DNA of 64,000 nt from Prionace glauca (Eukaryota; Chordata; Chondrichthyes; Carcharhiniformes; Carcharhinidae): contig CM075740.1 of assembly GCA_037974335.1 (NCBI GenBank), forward strand, positions 13,537,071 to 13,601,070, written 5' to 3'. Below the pieces are notes generated by a model that was not told where the DNA came from, did not search any database, and saw only the letters and a program-made list of their open reading frames with translations. Positions 20,192-33,383 of the stretch are shown one piece after another (positions within the stretch are counted from its first letter, which is position 1; each line of letters begins with the position of its first letter). A program made the translations under genes and the position numbers.

Positions 20192-23100
20192 CTGGAAAGT
20201 AGAGACAAGGATCGCACATCCATTAAAAATCAGCATTAATGACTGATTATTATTCCACCTTCTTCAAATTGTTTTTTTAAGTCGGTATTATTCTACAGGA
20301 ATGTATAGATTTTATACATTGGAATCTTACTGATGCCAAATGCAAAAAGGCCGGGACTCTGTTTCCAGAACATATACAACCTGAGAAGGCTTTTCTTTTT
20401 TCCCTGAAAGGACAGGAACATACAAATAAAATCTGATCTAAAGGAAATAGTGGAGTTTGCTTCTGTCACCAGTTATTTCTCTGACGCAAGTCCTACATAC
20501 TGGACTGATATTTGGGTTTGTGAACATTCTTCGCCACGGCTTCACACCGTGTCCCGCCCAGACCAACAGTGACGATGTACCGTAAATCTTAACAAATATC
20601 TCCCTGTCGCAATAGAAATGTTTGGAGACATTTTTTCGGAGTGGAGTGTCACAAACGATTTGTTGCAGCTCAGAGGAAGAGTTTCTAATAAATATTGTAA
20701 ACAATTCTAATATATAACAACATAACTTAATAACACCCTCAAAAGGCCTGTAATAAATCAAACATGTCCTCATTATCTCACACACCTTGTCGTGAAAGCA
20801 GATGGACTGTGAGATCTTTCTGTGCTTCGGTAGGGAGCCATGATTCTGACATTGGAAGAATGATTCTACTTCACAAATACTTAATTGTGAGGATGTTCTG
20901 AGGCCGTGGTCGGCGCTAAGTCAATGCAGGTTTGCATTTTCGTTCCTTTGACATTAGTCGATATTCATAAAGCTGAAAGGGCGTTGTATCAGTATCTTGT
21001 CTCTTTAAGTAACCATTTACCGCTTAAGTTACCATCTATCACAGTCAATGGGGAAACGCTCAGTAAATACGTTAATATATTGTAAGGCTTCGAAGAAAGG
21101 GTTCCGATATGAATATCCATTTCAAACTAAAAGTATCAGGCTAACCTTTTACAATTCGCCCTGACATTGAGATATTGTGTCGCCACAACAGCAATATGGG
21201 TTTTGTCGCTGTCAGTAAAAAATCGATTGTCTTTGGAGCTAGAAATTCGTCTTATATTTTTGTTGGAATGGAATTTGCATGTTGAAACTGAGTCGGCAGA
21301 CAAATGCCGCAAGCCCTTATTTCAAAACTGGTATCTTCTTCCTGCGCCCCCGAGAGTTTCGTTGGATCAACTCAAATGTTTGCACCGATGAGCGAGTGTG
21401 AAGACCGAGTTCTATTTAGCGGACTTAAGTGAATTATTTTTACAGCGGCATTTTCACCAGATCTGATTTCTTAAAGTAACAACTCAAATATTCAAAAGCA
21501 TTTTTTCCCTTTTTGCCTCATGCTGGTCCATTTCACCGTAATATCACCCAGTAAGCAAATGACTTGAAGAAGCAAGTAATAAAAAAGGGAAAGTAAGATT
21601 GAGAAGGGAAGAGACCCTGACCACAGCTTTCCAATCGGGCCCGCAGCAGGTTTGACTCTCCAAGGCAGGAAGAGAGATGAAATTGTCAAAGGGCGAAAGG
21701 TGGGTGGCATAATTATAGACCAGTGAACCTAACCTCACTGAAGGGAGAACCAATGGAATAAACGCGGTATAATCAAATATAGCGATCACGGCTTTGCTGC
21801 CGGGAAATCTCACCCCAAAGCGTTAATTGGTATTTTTGAGCAGGTAGCATGAAGCGGTGAATTACGGCAATATTTTTGGTATAGTCTGCATGGATTTTAG
21901 CAAGGCTCTTGTTAACTTCACACATAGAATGAACAGATTGAATCCGAAATTGGCTCAGAGGCAGGGAACAAAGGGTCCGTATATCAATGAGTGCCTGTAT
22001 GATTGTTCTTCGATGACACAAATTTGGCAGTGTGGTTGCGAACAAGAAAGCTGGATAATGCAGGAAGACAATGGACTGGTTAGGTTAGTGCACCGGCGAC
22101 AAATGGAATTAAATGCCGAAAAGTGTGAGGAACCGCACTTCAGGAAGACCAACAAGACAAGCGAGTACACTGTACAGATGGGAAAATGCCGAGAAATGTA
22201 GAGAAAATTAGTGAACAGAAAACGCAGGTCCACAGATTCTGAAGGCGGCTGAGCAACTGGATATGGTAGCAAAGAAGGCATAGGAGGCATTTACATTTAT
22301 AAGCTGAGGTAGAGATTGTTAGAACTTTGAGGTTATGCTGAAACTGCTGGAAAGACGCATAGGAAAAATGATAATTGTACGAGAACGAGTACAGGAAGAT
22401 CTAGAGGGATGTCGGCTGGAATGGAATATTTAGTTATAAGTAAGTATTGAATTGTCCTTTTTCTTCGGAACAGACGAGGCTGAACGTAAATCCATTTGAA
22501 GGCATAATATTCTGAGGTGTCTGGGCAGAATGGATCGGAAAACAGTATTGCCAATGGTTGAGGGGTCGATAAGAACAGAACGTGGATTTGTCGTTAGAAG
22601 TAGAAGGTTTAGCGGAGATTGGAAGGGAATAGTTTCACCCAGAGGGATGTGGAACCTACTGCCGGAGAGGCTGTTATTGGCAAATTAATGGTCAATTAAA
22701 CGAACATAGAATGTGTAATTTAAAGGCTAATGAATAAATGTTAGATTGTTCCTTGTGAACCAGTGCAGACACGATTGGCCAAGTAGAATGCAACAATTTT
22801 GCAAAGATATACCATTCTATGATTCTGCGAATATATTATATTGCTTTTCTCCCTCATTGACGCACAGGCGCTACAGTGTGGATATCTATAAGGTACACTG
22901 CCGGAACTCCGACAACAGCTTCCAAACCAGTCATGTCTTCCACTGGACCAACACACGGGCACCAAATGCACGGCTACAACACCAGATGGTAAATCCCCAA
23001 CAAGCCACACAGCATTCCAAAGTAGAACTGTACCGCCTTTCCTTCACTGTCGCCTGGCCAAAATCTCTTAACTCCCTTCCTAACAGCTCTGCGGTGTACC

Positions 23101-25291
23101 TATGACACTTGGATGACATTGGTTTGAGAATGCGGCTTGCCACCACTTTATCCATGGATATTAGGCGGGGTGGGGGGATGGGGTTGGTGCAATGAATGTT
23201 ACCCTTCTGATCACATCCCATCAGTCAAATAATATTGGCAGTAATCTCCATCTTTTGTTCTATTACTACTGACAGTCACAGAACCAACAACAATCTGAAC
23301 GAGTCCACAATAATACTCAAAAACCTGACCACCTTATTCCGGGACATTCCAAAACAGGTTGAATGGGAAGAAAATGAATCATAATTTCCGAAGAACATAA
23401 GAACATAAGAACATAAGAAATAGGAGCAGGAGTAGGCCATCTGGCCCTTCGAGCCTGCCCCGCCATTCAATAAGATCATGGCTGATCTGTCGTGGCTCAG
23501 CTCCACCTTCCCGCCCTCTTCCCATAACCTTTAATCCCTTCTCTTATCAAAAACCCATCAACCCGTTTCTTAAACATATTTAGCGAGGTAGCCTCCACCA
23601 CTTCAACGGGCAGAGAATTCCAGAGATTCACCACCCTCTGAGTGAAGAAGTTCCTCCTCAACTCTGTTCTAAACCGCCTCCCCTTTACCTTGAGGCTGTG
23701 CCCCCTAGTCCTACTGTCTTTTTTGAGCGGGAAGAGTCTCTCCATCTCTATCCTATCCATCCCATTCATCATCTTATACGTCTCAATGAGATCTCCCCTC
23801 ATTCTTCTAAACTCTAACGAGTACAAGCCTCTCCTCATAGCTCAATCCCCTCAACTCCGGTATCAGCTATTCCACACATCATTGGTATTTGTTGCGATGT
23901 GATCCAGTTCCAATCAGGGTCGATTATTCCTGGCGGAATTCCGGCAACAATATGGTTATTTTGGTCACCAAAATAATGCAAAATATTAGGCTGAGAATTT
24001 TGTACTGAACGGTTTTCAGTGAGTTTGGGGACCAGGGGGAGTGAGTCGCACCCACTCACCACACTATCATTCCGCAGACATAATGCAACCTTGCTTTGAA
24101 TGGAATGAAACAGCCTGATGTAAACGCTTAGAATACAATTCTAACCCTTTAAACCAGACTATAGGGGCAGCGTATGAAAGAACCTGAACCACTGTGTCCC
24201 CTCATACAATCATGGAATTATAGACCACACTAGGTGGCCGATTGTAGCTTGTACAAACTTCCCCATTTAGCTCATTTGCATGCCTGTTTTTGCACTTTTG
24301 AAATGTTTATCGTCTTGCTAATTATAGTTCCGCTCGCAGTGTTCATACAGCTCGGGCACTCCACTCCTAACACTGGCTAAGCGAAGGGAAACATTCCATC
24401 TTTTTGCAATCGCATTCTCAATCATCTCCTCGCACTGCCGGCTGGATCAGATGGTTCAAAATTCTGCACAGTCCCAGCAGATCAGACCGGAAGCTTCCAG
24501 TGAAATGAGTTTCACTCGTAATTAAAATGTCCCTTTACCCTATCACATAACAGCACACACTCCAGACAATCGCCTGAGTTCTGAGCCCTGCTATCACTGA
24601 AATATCATTTCCTGCTGAATCAAAGATAACAATATTTTAGGAGCAATCATTTTGATTTGCACGAATTTAGTCCACCTATCCGACCGTTTCCAAGTACATT
24701 TTGTTATTTAGAAAGCGTCACAAATGTTAGAGGAGAGTTAAGTGATTTACTTACTGCCCAGATTCAACATCGTTCCGCTGCCGAAAATGAATCTATATGC
24801 ACCGCTGAGCCGAGCACCACAGTAATAATCTGTAGCGTCCTCCGATTGCACGTTGGTGATGGTTAAATGCATCTTCGTTCTTGATGAGTCCACAGACCCG
24901 GCGAATCGATTCGGAATACCCGAAGCCATACCATCGTACTCGGACCAGACAAGCACAGGGGCGCTGTCGGGTTTCTGCCAGTACCAGCTCGCGTAGTTGC
25001 TGCTAATGGTGCCTCCGGACATGGTGCAAGTGATGGTGACGGTCTTTCCCGGTGAGGACGAAATGGATCCTGGTTGGGTCAGGACAGGATCCGCAATTGT
25101 ACCTGGTGAAATGCAAAGTATTGTCAGTCACACACTGTGAAATGTTGAATATAGCTCACAATTCAGGTTCGTTAAAACATAAGCGCAAAAGCAGATAATG
25201 TGAATAAAATGAGTGTTACATCAGGCCGACGCCCGTACTTACTGTGGAAACAGAGTATCAGTGCGGCGAGAACTCCAATCGATTGTATCAT
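19869..25291 (-). CDS. IGL: Immunoglobulin lambda-like light chain gene, germline-joined, unit 2
   Basis: Exons 25243-25291, 24755-25102 and 19869-20191, again 720 nt and 239 residues with intact phase-1 splice sites. The V-C intron is the longest of the four (4,563 bp) because it holds a private LINE insertion in the same transcriptional sense (23394-23868). Nothing in the coding sequence suggests a pseudogene. Relative to unit 1 the changes fall mostly in the V-J exon, and the C domain differs only at residue 150 (Thr). Confidence 0.93.
20455..20462. other. Shared deletion junction A, units 2 and 3
   Basis: The sequence GGAGTTTGCTTCTG joins what are bases 2219 and 2423 of unit 1, with TTTG at both ends. 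The same join is near 38746 in unit 3; units 1 and 4 are undeleted. Confidence 0.9.
21876..22716 (+). mobile_element. Decayed CR1-type LINE fragment in the V-C intron, unit 2
   Basis: Copy of 3845-4690. From about 22010 onward it pairs with unit 4, and both lack GTTTAGGG near 22645. Confidence 0.75.
22866..23145 (+). repeat. Non-LTR 3' tail in the V-C intron, unit 2
   Basis: Copy of 4835-5125; the end reads GCGGCTTGCCACCACTTTAT as in unit 4. Confidence 0.5.
23394..23868 (-). mobile_element. CR1-type LINE 3' fragment, private to the unit 2 intron
   Basis: Starts with three copies of AAGAACAT (the 3' tail read backwards). The minus strand encodes the ORF2 C-terminus (23497-23838): LYSLEFRRMRGDLIETYKMM, then RRNFFTQRVVNLWNSLP, to the stop. 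It closely matches the copy at 16620-17545. The pre-insertion sequence in units 1, 3 and 4 (AAGAAAGCAAATATTCC) loses about nine bases here, and no target duplication is visible. Sense orientation relative to the light-chain gene. Confidence 0.88.
24755..25102 (-). CDS. IGLV: Germline-fused V-J exon, unit 2
   Basis: CDR1 TISSNYAS, CDR2 EYDGMAS, CDR3 GARLSGAYRF, J FGSGTMLNL. The framework before Cys111 reads EDATDYYC, where unit 1 has EDTADYYC. Same length as the other three, including CDR3. Confidence 0.95.
25243..25291 (-). CDS. IGLV: Leader exon, unit 2
   Basis: Begins MIQSIGVLAA (Ile at residue 2, Thr in the other units). Donor GTAAGT at 25242-25237. The signal peptide core is otherwise unchanged. 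Confidence 0.92.
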
Positions 25292-25367
25292 GGTGAAGGT
25301 TTGGGGAGAGGAAGAAGGAAAATAAAGCCTGACACGAACGCGCTTCTGAGTCCATTCCAACCTCTCC

Positions 25368-25433
25368 TTAAAAAGACTCAAACACCGCAAGGCGAATGAA
25401 TATTAATAACGTATGCAAATTTCCTGTCACGTG
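25368..25433 (-). promoter_or_regulatory. Ig light-chain promoter, unit 2
   Basis: CACGTG at 25433-25428, octamer ATTTGCAT at 25420-25413, TATA-like CTTTTTAA at 25375-25368. Spacing matches unit 1 to within a base. Confidence 0.85.
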
Positions 25434-25798
25434 TTATTAGGCCGAAGATCTCCATTTGGGTATTGTCTGATATTTGCAGAATGAACATGTCAGCCATTTT
25501 GGAAAAGAAGAAATATAAATCTCCCAAGGCACAGAATAGCATGTAAAATGCCTCAATACCCAACCCCCACCCTCCCCCCAAAAAAACAAACGGTGCAGTG
25601 AAACATAAAACAGATTAAATGGATCGTGGCTTGATGTCCGGAAGCCTGCAGATTACAACAAATAAATGTTGCGGGCAGTAAGCTGTTTAATAGGCGTAAC
25701 GTCCTTGGCGAATAAATGTAAGACGAAAAGTGTGAGTTGAGATTTCATGTGCACACAGAGAGGCGTAAGGCCGCATTTCTTGGTGGCTTTTCGCGATT

Positions 25799-25980
25799 GA
25801 TGAATAGAAAGATAGATAGGCAGACAGACAGACAGACAGATAGATAGATTGACAGATAAACAAATAGATAGATAGATCGACAGATAGATAGATAGATGAA
25901 TGGATGGATAGATAGACAGGCAGATAGATAGACAGACAGAGGAATAGAGATAACTAGTCAGATAGATACATAGACAGATG
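25799..25980. repeat. GATA/GACA microsatellite, unit 2
   Basis: About 182 bp; one GATA longer than unit 1 near its first third. Confidence 0.95.
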
Positions 25981-26387
25981 GCTATGCGAAGTGAGTGAAT
26001 GAAAGACAAGTCCCGAAGAACATTTCATTACCTACCGAGAATGTGATTAAATGCCAAGACTGCCCACTCAGCTTTATTCAAGTGTTGGAAACCCACGGCA
26101 TCCACAGTGAGTTAAGCCTTGGCAAGTTGAAATGCCCGAGGAAGCACAGCTTTCGCATGACTTTCATTGTTTGATTTGAGGGGCATATTTGCTGTCATAG
26201 GAAACAATGAGTTTGAGAATGTCAATGCATTTGCCGACATCGGACTGAGCTGAAAATAGCCGTTTTTTAAAATCAGACTTCTGATGACAGGTGACCCTCC
26301 TCCTCAACACCACCCTCTCCTCCCGCCGCACGACAGTATTGCAGAAGCCATCGTACAATGTTCTATTGCTCCCTCATTTGAAAAATT

Positions 26388-26393
26388 AAAGGT
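26388..26393. other. Shared deletion junction B, units 2 and 3
   Basis: AAAATTAAA|GGTTCTG joins bases 7898 and 8152 of unit 1 (253 bp lost). The same join is at 44193/44194; unit 4 is undeleted. Confidence 0.9.
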
Positions 26394-26535
26394 TCTGTAA
26401 AGGAGCGATAGAACTGGAATTTCTGTCTTGGTCTTACTCCAGTTTTCGACATATTTTCTACCTTTTTGTCAGGGATTGTTAAATCATTTTCCGCTTGCCC
26501 TTGATCCAGTTGTCTCCAGTTCATTAAGAGTCGGA

Positions 26536-26960
26536 ACATATTTACCCACCACCAGCCCTCTTCTGTTCCTGTTGCTGTTCACAGGTTATTTCAAATGTTT
26601 GCCTTCTGGTGATCAAACTTCCCGACATTTGAAGCAGCTCCTACTTTCTTTATCCAACATCTTTAAGAACATCTTTATCAAATCTACTGTGCGGCTGCAT
26701 GGAGAACAACTCCACGTTTCTAGTCCTTACATCTAACTGAGGACTTTTATCGCTGGAAACATGCTAATACACCTTTCTGCACACTCTCCAAAGCTCTGAA
26801 ATACTTAGGAAGAATATTGTCAAGAACTGGACGAATACTCCAGCTGGGGTCTAACAAAGATAAAAGGGTTAACATATTTGCTTGCATTTGGACTCGGTTG
26901 TTGGAATTTTACTGAATCCCGTGTGGACAGAATGAAGGGTGGGGAAGGAATATTAAAATT
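26536..26960 (-). mobile_element. Decayed antisense LINE 3' region, unit 2
   Basis: Copy of 8300-8720. Confidence 0.6.
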
Positions 26961-27831
26961 TTACCATTAGTGGGAAAATTTCCAAACGGCGGTCAGGGAG
27001 AGGGATCAGGAACAGATAGTTAAAGTGGTTAGGCTGAAAGTTATCGCAGGGTATTCACTGAAAGGATATGTCTCAGGTCCACGTCATGCAGTGCAGTCAG
27101 TACCCAGGGAGTGAGAGGTTTACGGCCTTGCCTGTGGCTGGAATGTACAGAGTTGACATCTGCATTGTGGAGAGAGGGAGACGGGCAGACAGTAGTTCGG
27201 TTTAATGCAAGAAGACAGCAGGAGCAAGAGAAGAGCCACCCTCATGGCGTGTGAGTCGAATCGGAAAATGATTGGCATCGGGCCAGGAATGCAGGTTAAA
27301 GGTGACTGAAGACGGTAGGCAACTGAAATAACAGACAGAAAGCGGGCCGACTTCATGGAGATGTTAAAGTCCCAATATCTCCAATGTTTGCGTCCGACTG
27401 GAAGCAAAAGAGTAAAAGTTTGCGGTTAGTGGCAGAGCTAAAGATTGGGAAGAATGTAAAAACCGACAAAGATTGACAAATAAAGTAATGACAAAGGAGA
27501 ACTAAGAGTATGAGAGAATGTTAGCTGGATATATTAAAAGAATGTAAAAATGTCTACATGCTTTTAAAAAGGAAAATGCTCACTAAAATAAGTGTGGTTA
27601 CTCTGGAAAAGGAACGTGGAAAATTCATTATACGAAATGAGGAAATGGCAGAAGAATTGATATATTTTCTCTGCCTTGCTGTAGAATACGGAAATAATGT
27701 CCCAGAAATACTTGCAGGTGAAGAGGGAGAAGGGAGTGAGGAACATAAAGGAATTACAACCACCAGGTCAATGCTACTGAGAAAGCCGTCAGAACTAAAG
27801 GCTGTCAAGTCATTCGGCCATGATAGAGCTG

Positions 27832-27922
27832 GGTAAGATACCCTTCGGGAGAGTGGATCCAGACGCGAAGGGCCGATTGGCCTCCTTCTGCATTGTAGTG
27901 ATTTTATAAATCTATGAGGTCG
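27832..27922 (+). repeat. Retroposon 3' tail, unit 2
   Basis: Copy of 9585-9675. Confidence 0.5.
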
Positions 27923-27977
27923 GGAAATAGCAGATCGATCTCTTCTATTCAAGAAAAGAAAGAAACTGAGAACATGT

Positions 27978-29168
27978 AACTACAAGCCAATTAGCCTAAC
28001 ATGTGTTAAAAGTTAAATGCTCAAACCTAATATGAGAAGGTTATCGCGTGGCACTTGCAATTATGTAGAGCCAACATGGTTTTGTACAAATCAAGACATA
28101 CTGTACTAATTTCATATAGTTACTGGAACAGCTTATTAGTGACGTGAATAAAAGGGAACCTGTAGACTCGGATTTCCAAAACTGATTTAGTAAGAAACAG
28201 TTTCAAAGATACATTGTGAAATGCCAAATACTCATCAGGAATCGAGGACTGGTTGCCTTACAGAAACAGAGAAGTGGGGTAACGGAGCCATTTTTTTATG
28301 GAGGGGGGGCGGTGGGGGAGAAGGGGAAAACTGTAGCTGGCGGTGTATCACAGGATTACATCTGGGGCCTCAACTATTATCAATTTATACAAAAGGCATG
28401 GATGATGGGACGGATTGATTGCAACTTTTTCTCACGACTATAATACAGGAGAAGAAGTAAATTGTGAAGTTAGCATAGATGGTATACAAAAGGATTACGA
28501 TAGGCTACGTGAGTGGTAAAAAGAAACAGCTGGAGTATATTGTGGTGAAAAAGAATTGGTCCACTTTGGCAGGAAGAATGGAAAGGAGCAAATTATTCAC
28601 ACGGAGATGAGAGTGCAAAGATCTGCAGCACTGGGGGATATGGGTGCCCCGGAACGTGATTCACAAAACTTGAGCATGAAGCTGTAAGTGATTAGGAAAT
28701 CAAATGCAGTGTTGTCACCTATTGCAAATGGGATGGAATATCAATGTAGGGAAGATTCGCTACAAATTTGTCGTGCTTTGTTGCGAGCACATCTAAAGTA
28801 TTTTCCTGTTGGCCCGGGTACCTCAGAATGGATACAATAGCACCAGCAACATTCGGCGAAACGGGCCCCTATCAGGTGAAAGGGGTATCATATAGGGAAC
28901 GGTTGGAGAGTTCGGTCTTGTACCCATTAGAGTTTCGAAGAATTCGAGGCGATCCTACTGAAACATCTACTATCCTGAGGGGAGTTGAGATGGTGAATGC
29001 TGAAGAAGTGCCTCCCCTCCAAGGAGACTAGAAGGATGGGGCACGAATTAAAATAAGAAGTTTTCTAATTGAGATGCAGATAAAGAGAAGTTCATTTTCC
29101 GTGGGAGACATTAGCCTGTGGAGCTCTCTTTACCAGGAATATCCCATCGTGAATGGTAATGGATAATT
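27978..29168 (+). mobile_element. Decayed CR1-type LINE ORF2 fragment, unit 2
   Basis: Copy of 9731-10920, duplicated with the unit. Confidence 0.8.
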
Positions 29169-29173
29169 AAACA

Positions 29174-30780
29174 ACTCACTGGAGGAAAAGACATCACAAA
29201 TGTGCCCATGCTCAATGATCAGTGAAAAAGATAAGGCTAAAGGCTTCGCAGCAATCTTCTGTCACATGTTGCGAAGTGAAAAATCCATCATGGTCTTCTA
29301 AAGAAATGGTCAACATCGCGGATTTCAAGCTTCAGCCAATTCAATTCTCTCCACGTGATACGAGAAATGTCCGAACGCGTTGGAAATTGCAAAGGTTTTG
29401 GGCCCTAGCAATATTCTGTCCACTGCCCTGAAGACTTGTGCTCCAGACCATGCGGCCCCGCCAGTCAAGTTGTTTCAGTACATCTACAACATTGGCATCT
29501 ACCCGTCATTGCAGAACATTGCCCAGTTATGTCCTCTATGCAAAAAGAAGGATATCTCCAACCTTATTCATCAGCCATCAGGCCACTCCAGATCATCAGC
29601 ACGTTGATGGAAGGGGTCATTAACAGCGCAATAAAACTGCAGGAACTTAGCAGAAACCTACTCACTGACACATAGTTTGGATTCCGCTAGTCACTCGGCG
29701 CCTGACTTCATTACAGCCTTGGGTCAAACATGGACAAGAGTAATTAAACGTCAGATGTGAAGTGACTGCCTTTGACGTCAAGGCAGCACGGGTGGAATTA
29801 AGGAGCTCGAGGAATAATGGAGGCAATTGGAATCAGAGGGAACAAGCTACGCTGGCTGAGTCATACCTGCACAGAGGAAGAGTCTTGCTGTGGTTGGAGT
29901 TCCATCCACTAATTTGCATATTTCTCAAGATGGTATCCTTGGAGTTTCTCAAAATGGTATCCTCTGCCCAACTATCTTCAGCTGCTCGATCAGTAACGTT
30001 CACATGCTGTGCAAGACCATTCCCGCATCCTCAGAGACTGAAGCCGTCCATGTCCAAATGCAGTTCGTCCGGGGCAATATCCATGCTTGGGTTGGCAAGT
30101 GGCAAGTATCCTTCGGGACAAAGTAGTGCCAGGAAATGACCATCTCCAACAACTAATCATTGTCTCTTGACATTCAACGGTAATGCCGCCACTGTCGACT
30201 TCCTAAGGCCGACCATTGACCAGAAACTGAACTGGTCTTGATATTTAAATATGGTGGCTACAAGAGCAGGTCAGAGGGCATGAATCCTGTGGCAAGTGTC
30301 TCACTTCCTTACTCCCAAGCCTGTGCACCATCTACGCGAGGCACAAGTCAGGAGTGTGATGGAATATTTGCACTAGCCAGGAGAGTGCAACTTCTATAAC
30401 TTTCAAGAAGCTCACACCATCCAGGAGAAAACTTGACCTGCACCTCTTCCACAAACTGCTTCCGTCACGATGAACAGTGGCAGCAGTGGGTACCATCTGC
30501 ACGATGCACTGCAAAAACCCATCCAATATCCATGGGCAACACCTTACAAAATCTCACCTCTACCGTCGAGAAGTACAAGGGAAGCAGGTAGATAGGAACA
30601 CCACCACCTTAGCGCTCTCCTCCAAGTCATTCGCAATCTGACCTGGGGATATATCGCTTACTTAGACCACAGGGACTGCGCTGATTCAACAAAGCAGTTC
30701 ACCACCATCATCTCGAGGGGAATTAGCGGTGAGGAATAAATGCTAGTCTAGCCAGCGATTCCCACATCCCATAAAAAATG
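29174..30780 (+). mobile_element. Decayed non-LTR retrotransposon of a second family, unit 2
   Basis: Copy of 10926-12532 with small indels. Confidence 0.75.
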
Positions 30781-31339
30781 CAGAATTCGATAGATTTCTG
30801 ATTGAAATGGGGTCCAAAGAGCATAGGGGTGGACCGAATGTGCAGTCGACCCCACGATCTCATCAGCCACGACCTTCGGCCTGATCTTCGTTTCAGTTCA
30901 TGTGATGATATGAAACCTGTTCGCGCCTTTTTGTCTATTTTTATCCTATCAAATTTCAGATCCTTCGGATCATTAATGTGGCGCTGGCAGCATTATCTTT
31001 AGTGAATGTCGCAGGAAAGAAAGTGATAGGAACACATTTAGTGGCACTAGGTTCTTACTGCTTCTAATCATTCGGATTTTCTGATATTATGGATATTCAC
31101 CATTAAAAAGGGAAACTCATGAAACATCCAAATTAATTGACAATACCTAATGAGAGTATTCTGTAAACGATTTTCATCTGGGAATCCCTATTTTCCAAGT
31201 GTCCACGTATTTTGCCAGGAATTGACATTTTGAGATATTTCTCGCCCCATATACACTTCATGTAATTACACGGTCCTTGGTCTATCAACTGCAATATTGC
31301 CATCTGCCGGTTCAGCCGCATAACACGCACAGGTTCATT

Positions 31340-31648
31340 GGGATTCGGTTTCGACTTCTTTCATCTGTTGTGCATAGTCCAGTAGAAAGCAGGGAGAATG
31401 AAATGACAATTATGACATAAAATTTAGGATAAATTCGGGAGATCTGATAGCACTTTCGAAGAGAGAAACACAATTTCTGCATAAGGTTCGTTGGGATTCC
31501 TTTTAGACTTCTTTCTTCAATTGTACATAGTCCAACAGAAAGCAGGAAGAATAAAATGACAATTATAACATAAAATATCAGATAAATTCGGGAGATCTGG
31601 TAGTACTTGGGAAGAGAGAAACACAATTTCTGTAGAAGTGTTATTCGC
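31340..31648. repeat. 153-bp tandem duplication, unit 2
   Basis: Copy of 13093-13400; here the minus frame stays open through both copies (31312-31650). Confidence 0.9.
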
Positions 31649-32580
31649 ACTGTTGTGTTCGACGAAACAGTGTTCAGTCTCTAGTAAATTAAACTTAAAT
31701 CCGATCCGTGCGTTTATGATGCATTTCAAACGCTTCGAAGACAGGTGCACGCCCAGCCTCAAACAAGGGAGCAGGAACTAACACTGTAAACCGTGCCGGA
31801 CGCCAAAGACTGGCGACTAATTGCCGGATGAGTATTGCAGAGCCCTGGAACAAGCAATGATACTAAATCCCATCATGGTGTCTAGCAATAAATCTTGAAC
31901 AAAATCATCTATTATCATGTTAACCATGAAACTACTGAATTGCTGAAGAAAAACATTCGCTTCATTAACATCATTCCCGGCAGGAAATTTGGCATCCTTA
32001 GTTAGTACATATGTGACTCCATCGCGAAAAAGATGAAATCTGAGGACACGTACCAACCAAGTTAAGAACACCTTCTTTCCTGCTGCCCTCGGACTTTTGA
32101 ATGGACCTAACTCGCATTAAGTTGATGTTTCTCCACACCCGAGATGTGACTGTTACACTACATTCTGCACTCTCTCCTTTCCTTCTCTATGGACGGTATG
32201 CTTTGTCGGTAAAACGTGTAAGAAAGAATACTTGTCACTGTATACTATTATATAAAACAGTGAGAAATCAAATCAAATCAAAAACATTTGTGCTATTAGA
32301 AAACATGTGCACAATACATGACCAGCTATATTGGTTAGCAGTGGTATTGATGATGAGCCTCCTGACCAGATTGGTTTACGTGTTACAGAAAAGCCCGTTC
32401 ACCTGAACTCGTTCCAAAAGCAGCAGTGAAGTAAGGCCAAAGCGGCATTGGCGCAAGATTTGGTTTCATTTACGGAGGTATTTACAGATGAGAGGCCAGG
32501 AGTGATGGAGTTTGGGGGAAGAAGAGGCGAATATCAGAGCTTATGTAAAACGTAGCAGAAAACAAGAACATACCTGGTAC

Positions 32581-33383
32581 CATACTGAAAACATACCATT
32601 ATTTATATATATTGTAAAGAGTTGAGGCCACAGCACTGATCACTGTAGCACATCACTCCCGACATCGTGCGAATCACAAAATTGTCCCTTTTTCCTACTC
32701 TCTACTTCCTGTTCGCTCGCAAATTTTCTGCCCATGCTCCCACACGATAAACTCTCATTTTCCGCAATAGTCTTTGTTGTGACATCTTATCAAATCCTTA
32801 CTGGAAAACACAATATATCCACCTGCTCCCCTTTATCCACAGCACGTCACTTCTTCAAATCACTCCAGTAAATTGATTGAACATGACTTCCCTTTGACAA
32901 AACTGAGTTGGCTCTATCTGATTATTGTGTTTTACTTATGTGCCCTGCTATCAAATCTTAATAACAGCTGCTAACAATTTCCTTATATGTCACATGATCA
33001 GCTAACTGGTGTTGTTTAGCTAACATATGTTGTTTCCTGCTCTCGGACGTTTTTTTCCGATTGCATTAAGGTACTACCGTCGCTTTTCCCAAACTAACGA
33101 ACACTTCCCAGAATCTGGGGATTTTTGGAAGATTACAACCAGCCTATCAATCGTCTCATTTGTCAGTTCTTTTAAGACCTTCGGTGAAAGCCATCAGGAT
33201 CTGAGGACTTAGCAACCGACATCTTCAACAACGTTCTTAATGTCATTCTAATTTCCTGCTCTACAGCTACTTCTACGGTACAACTTGTATCCTCTATAAT
33301 GAAGACTAAAGCAAAATGCCTATCTCTTCATCTGCAATCTTTCTGTTCGTCACAGATTCCCCAGACTCAATTTCTATGGAACT
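32581..33383 (-). mobile_element. Decayed antisense LINE RT fragment, unit 2
   Basis: Copy of 14335-15135, nearly identical. Confidence 0.65.
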
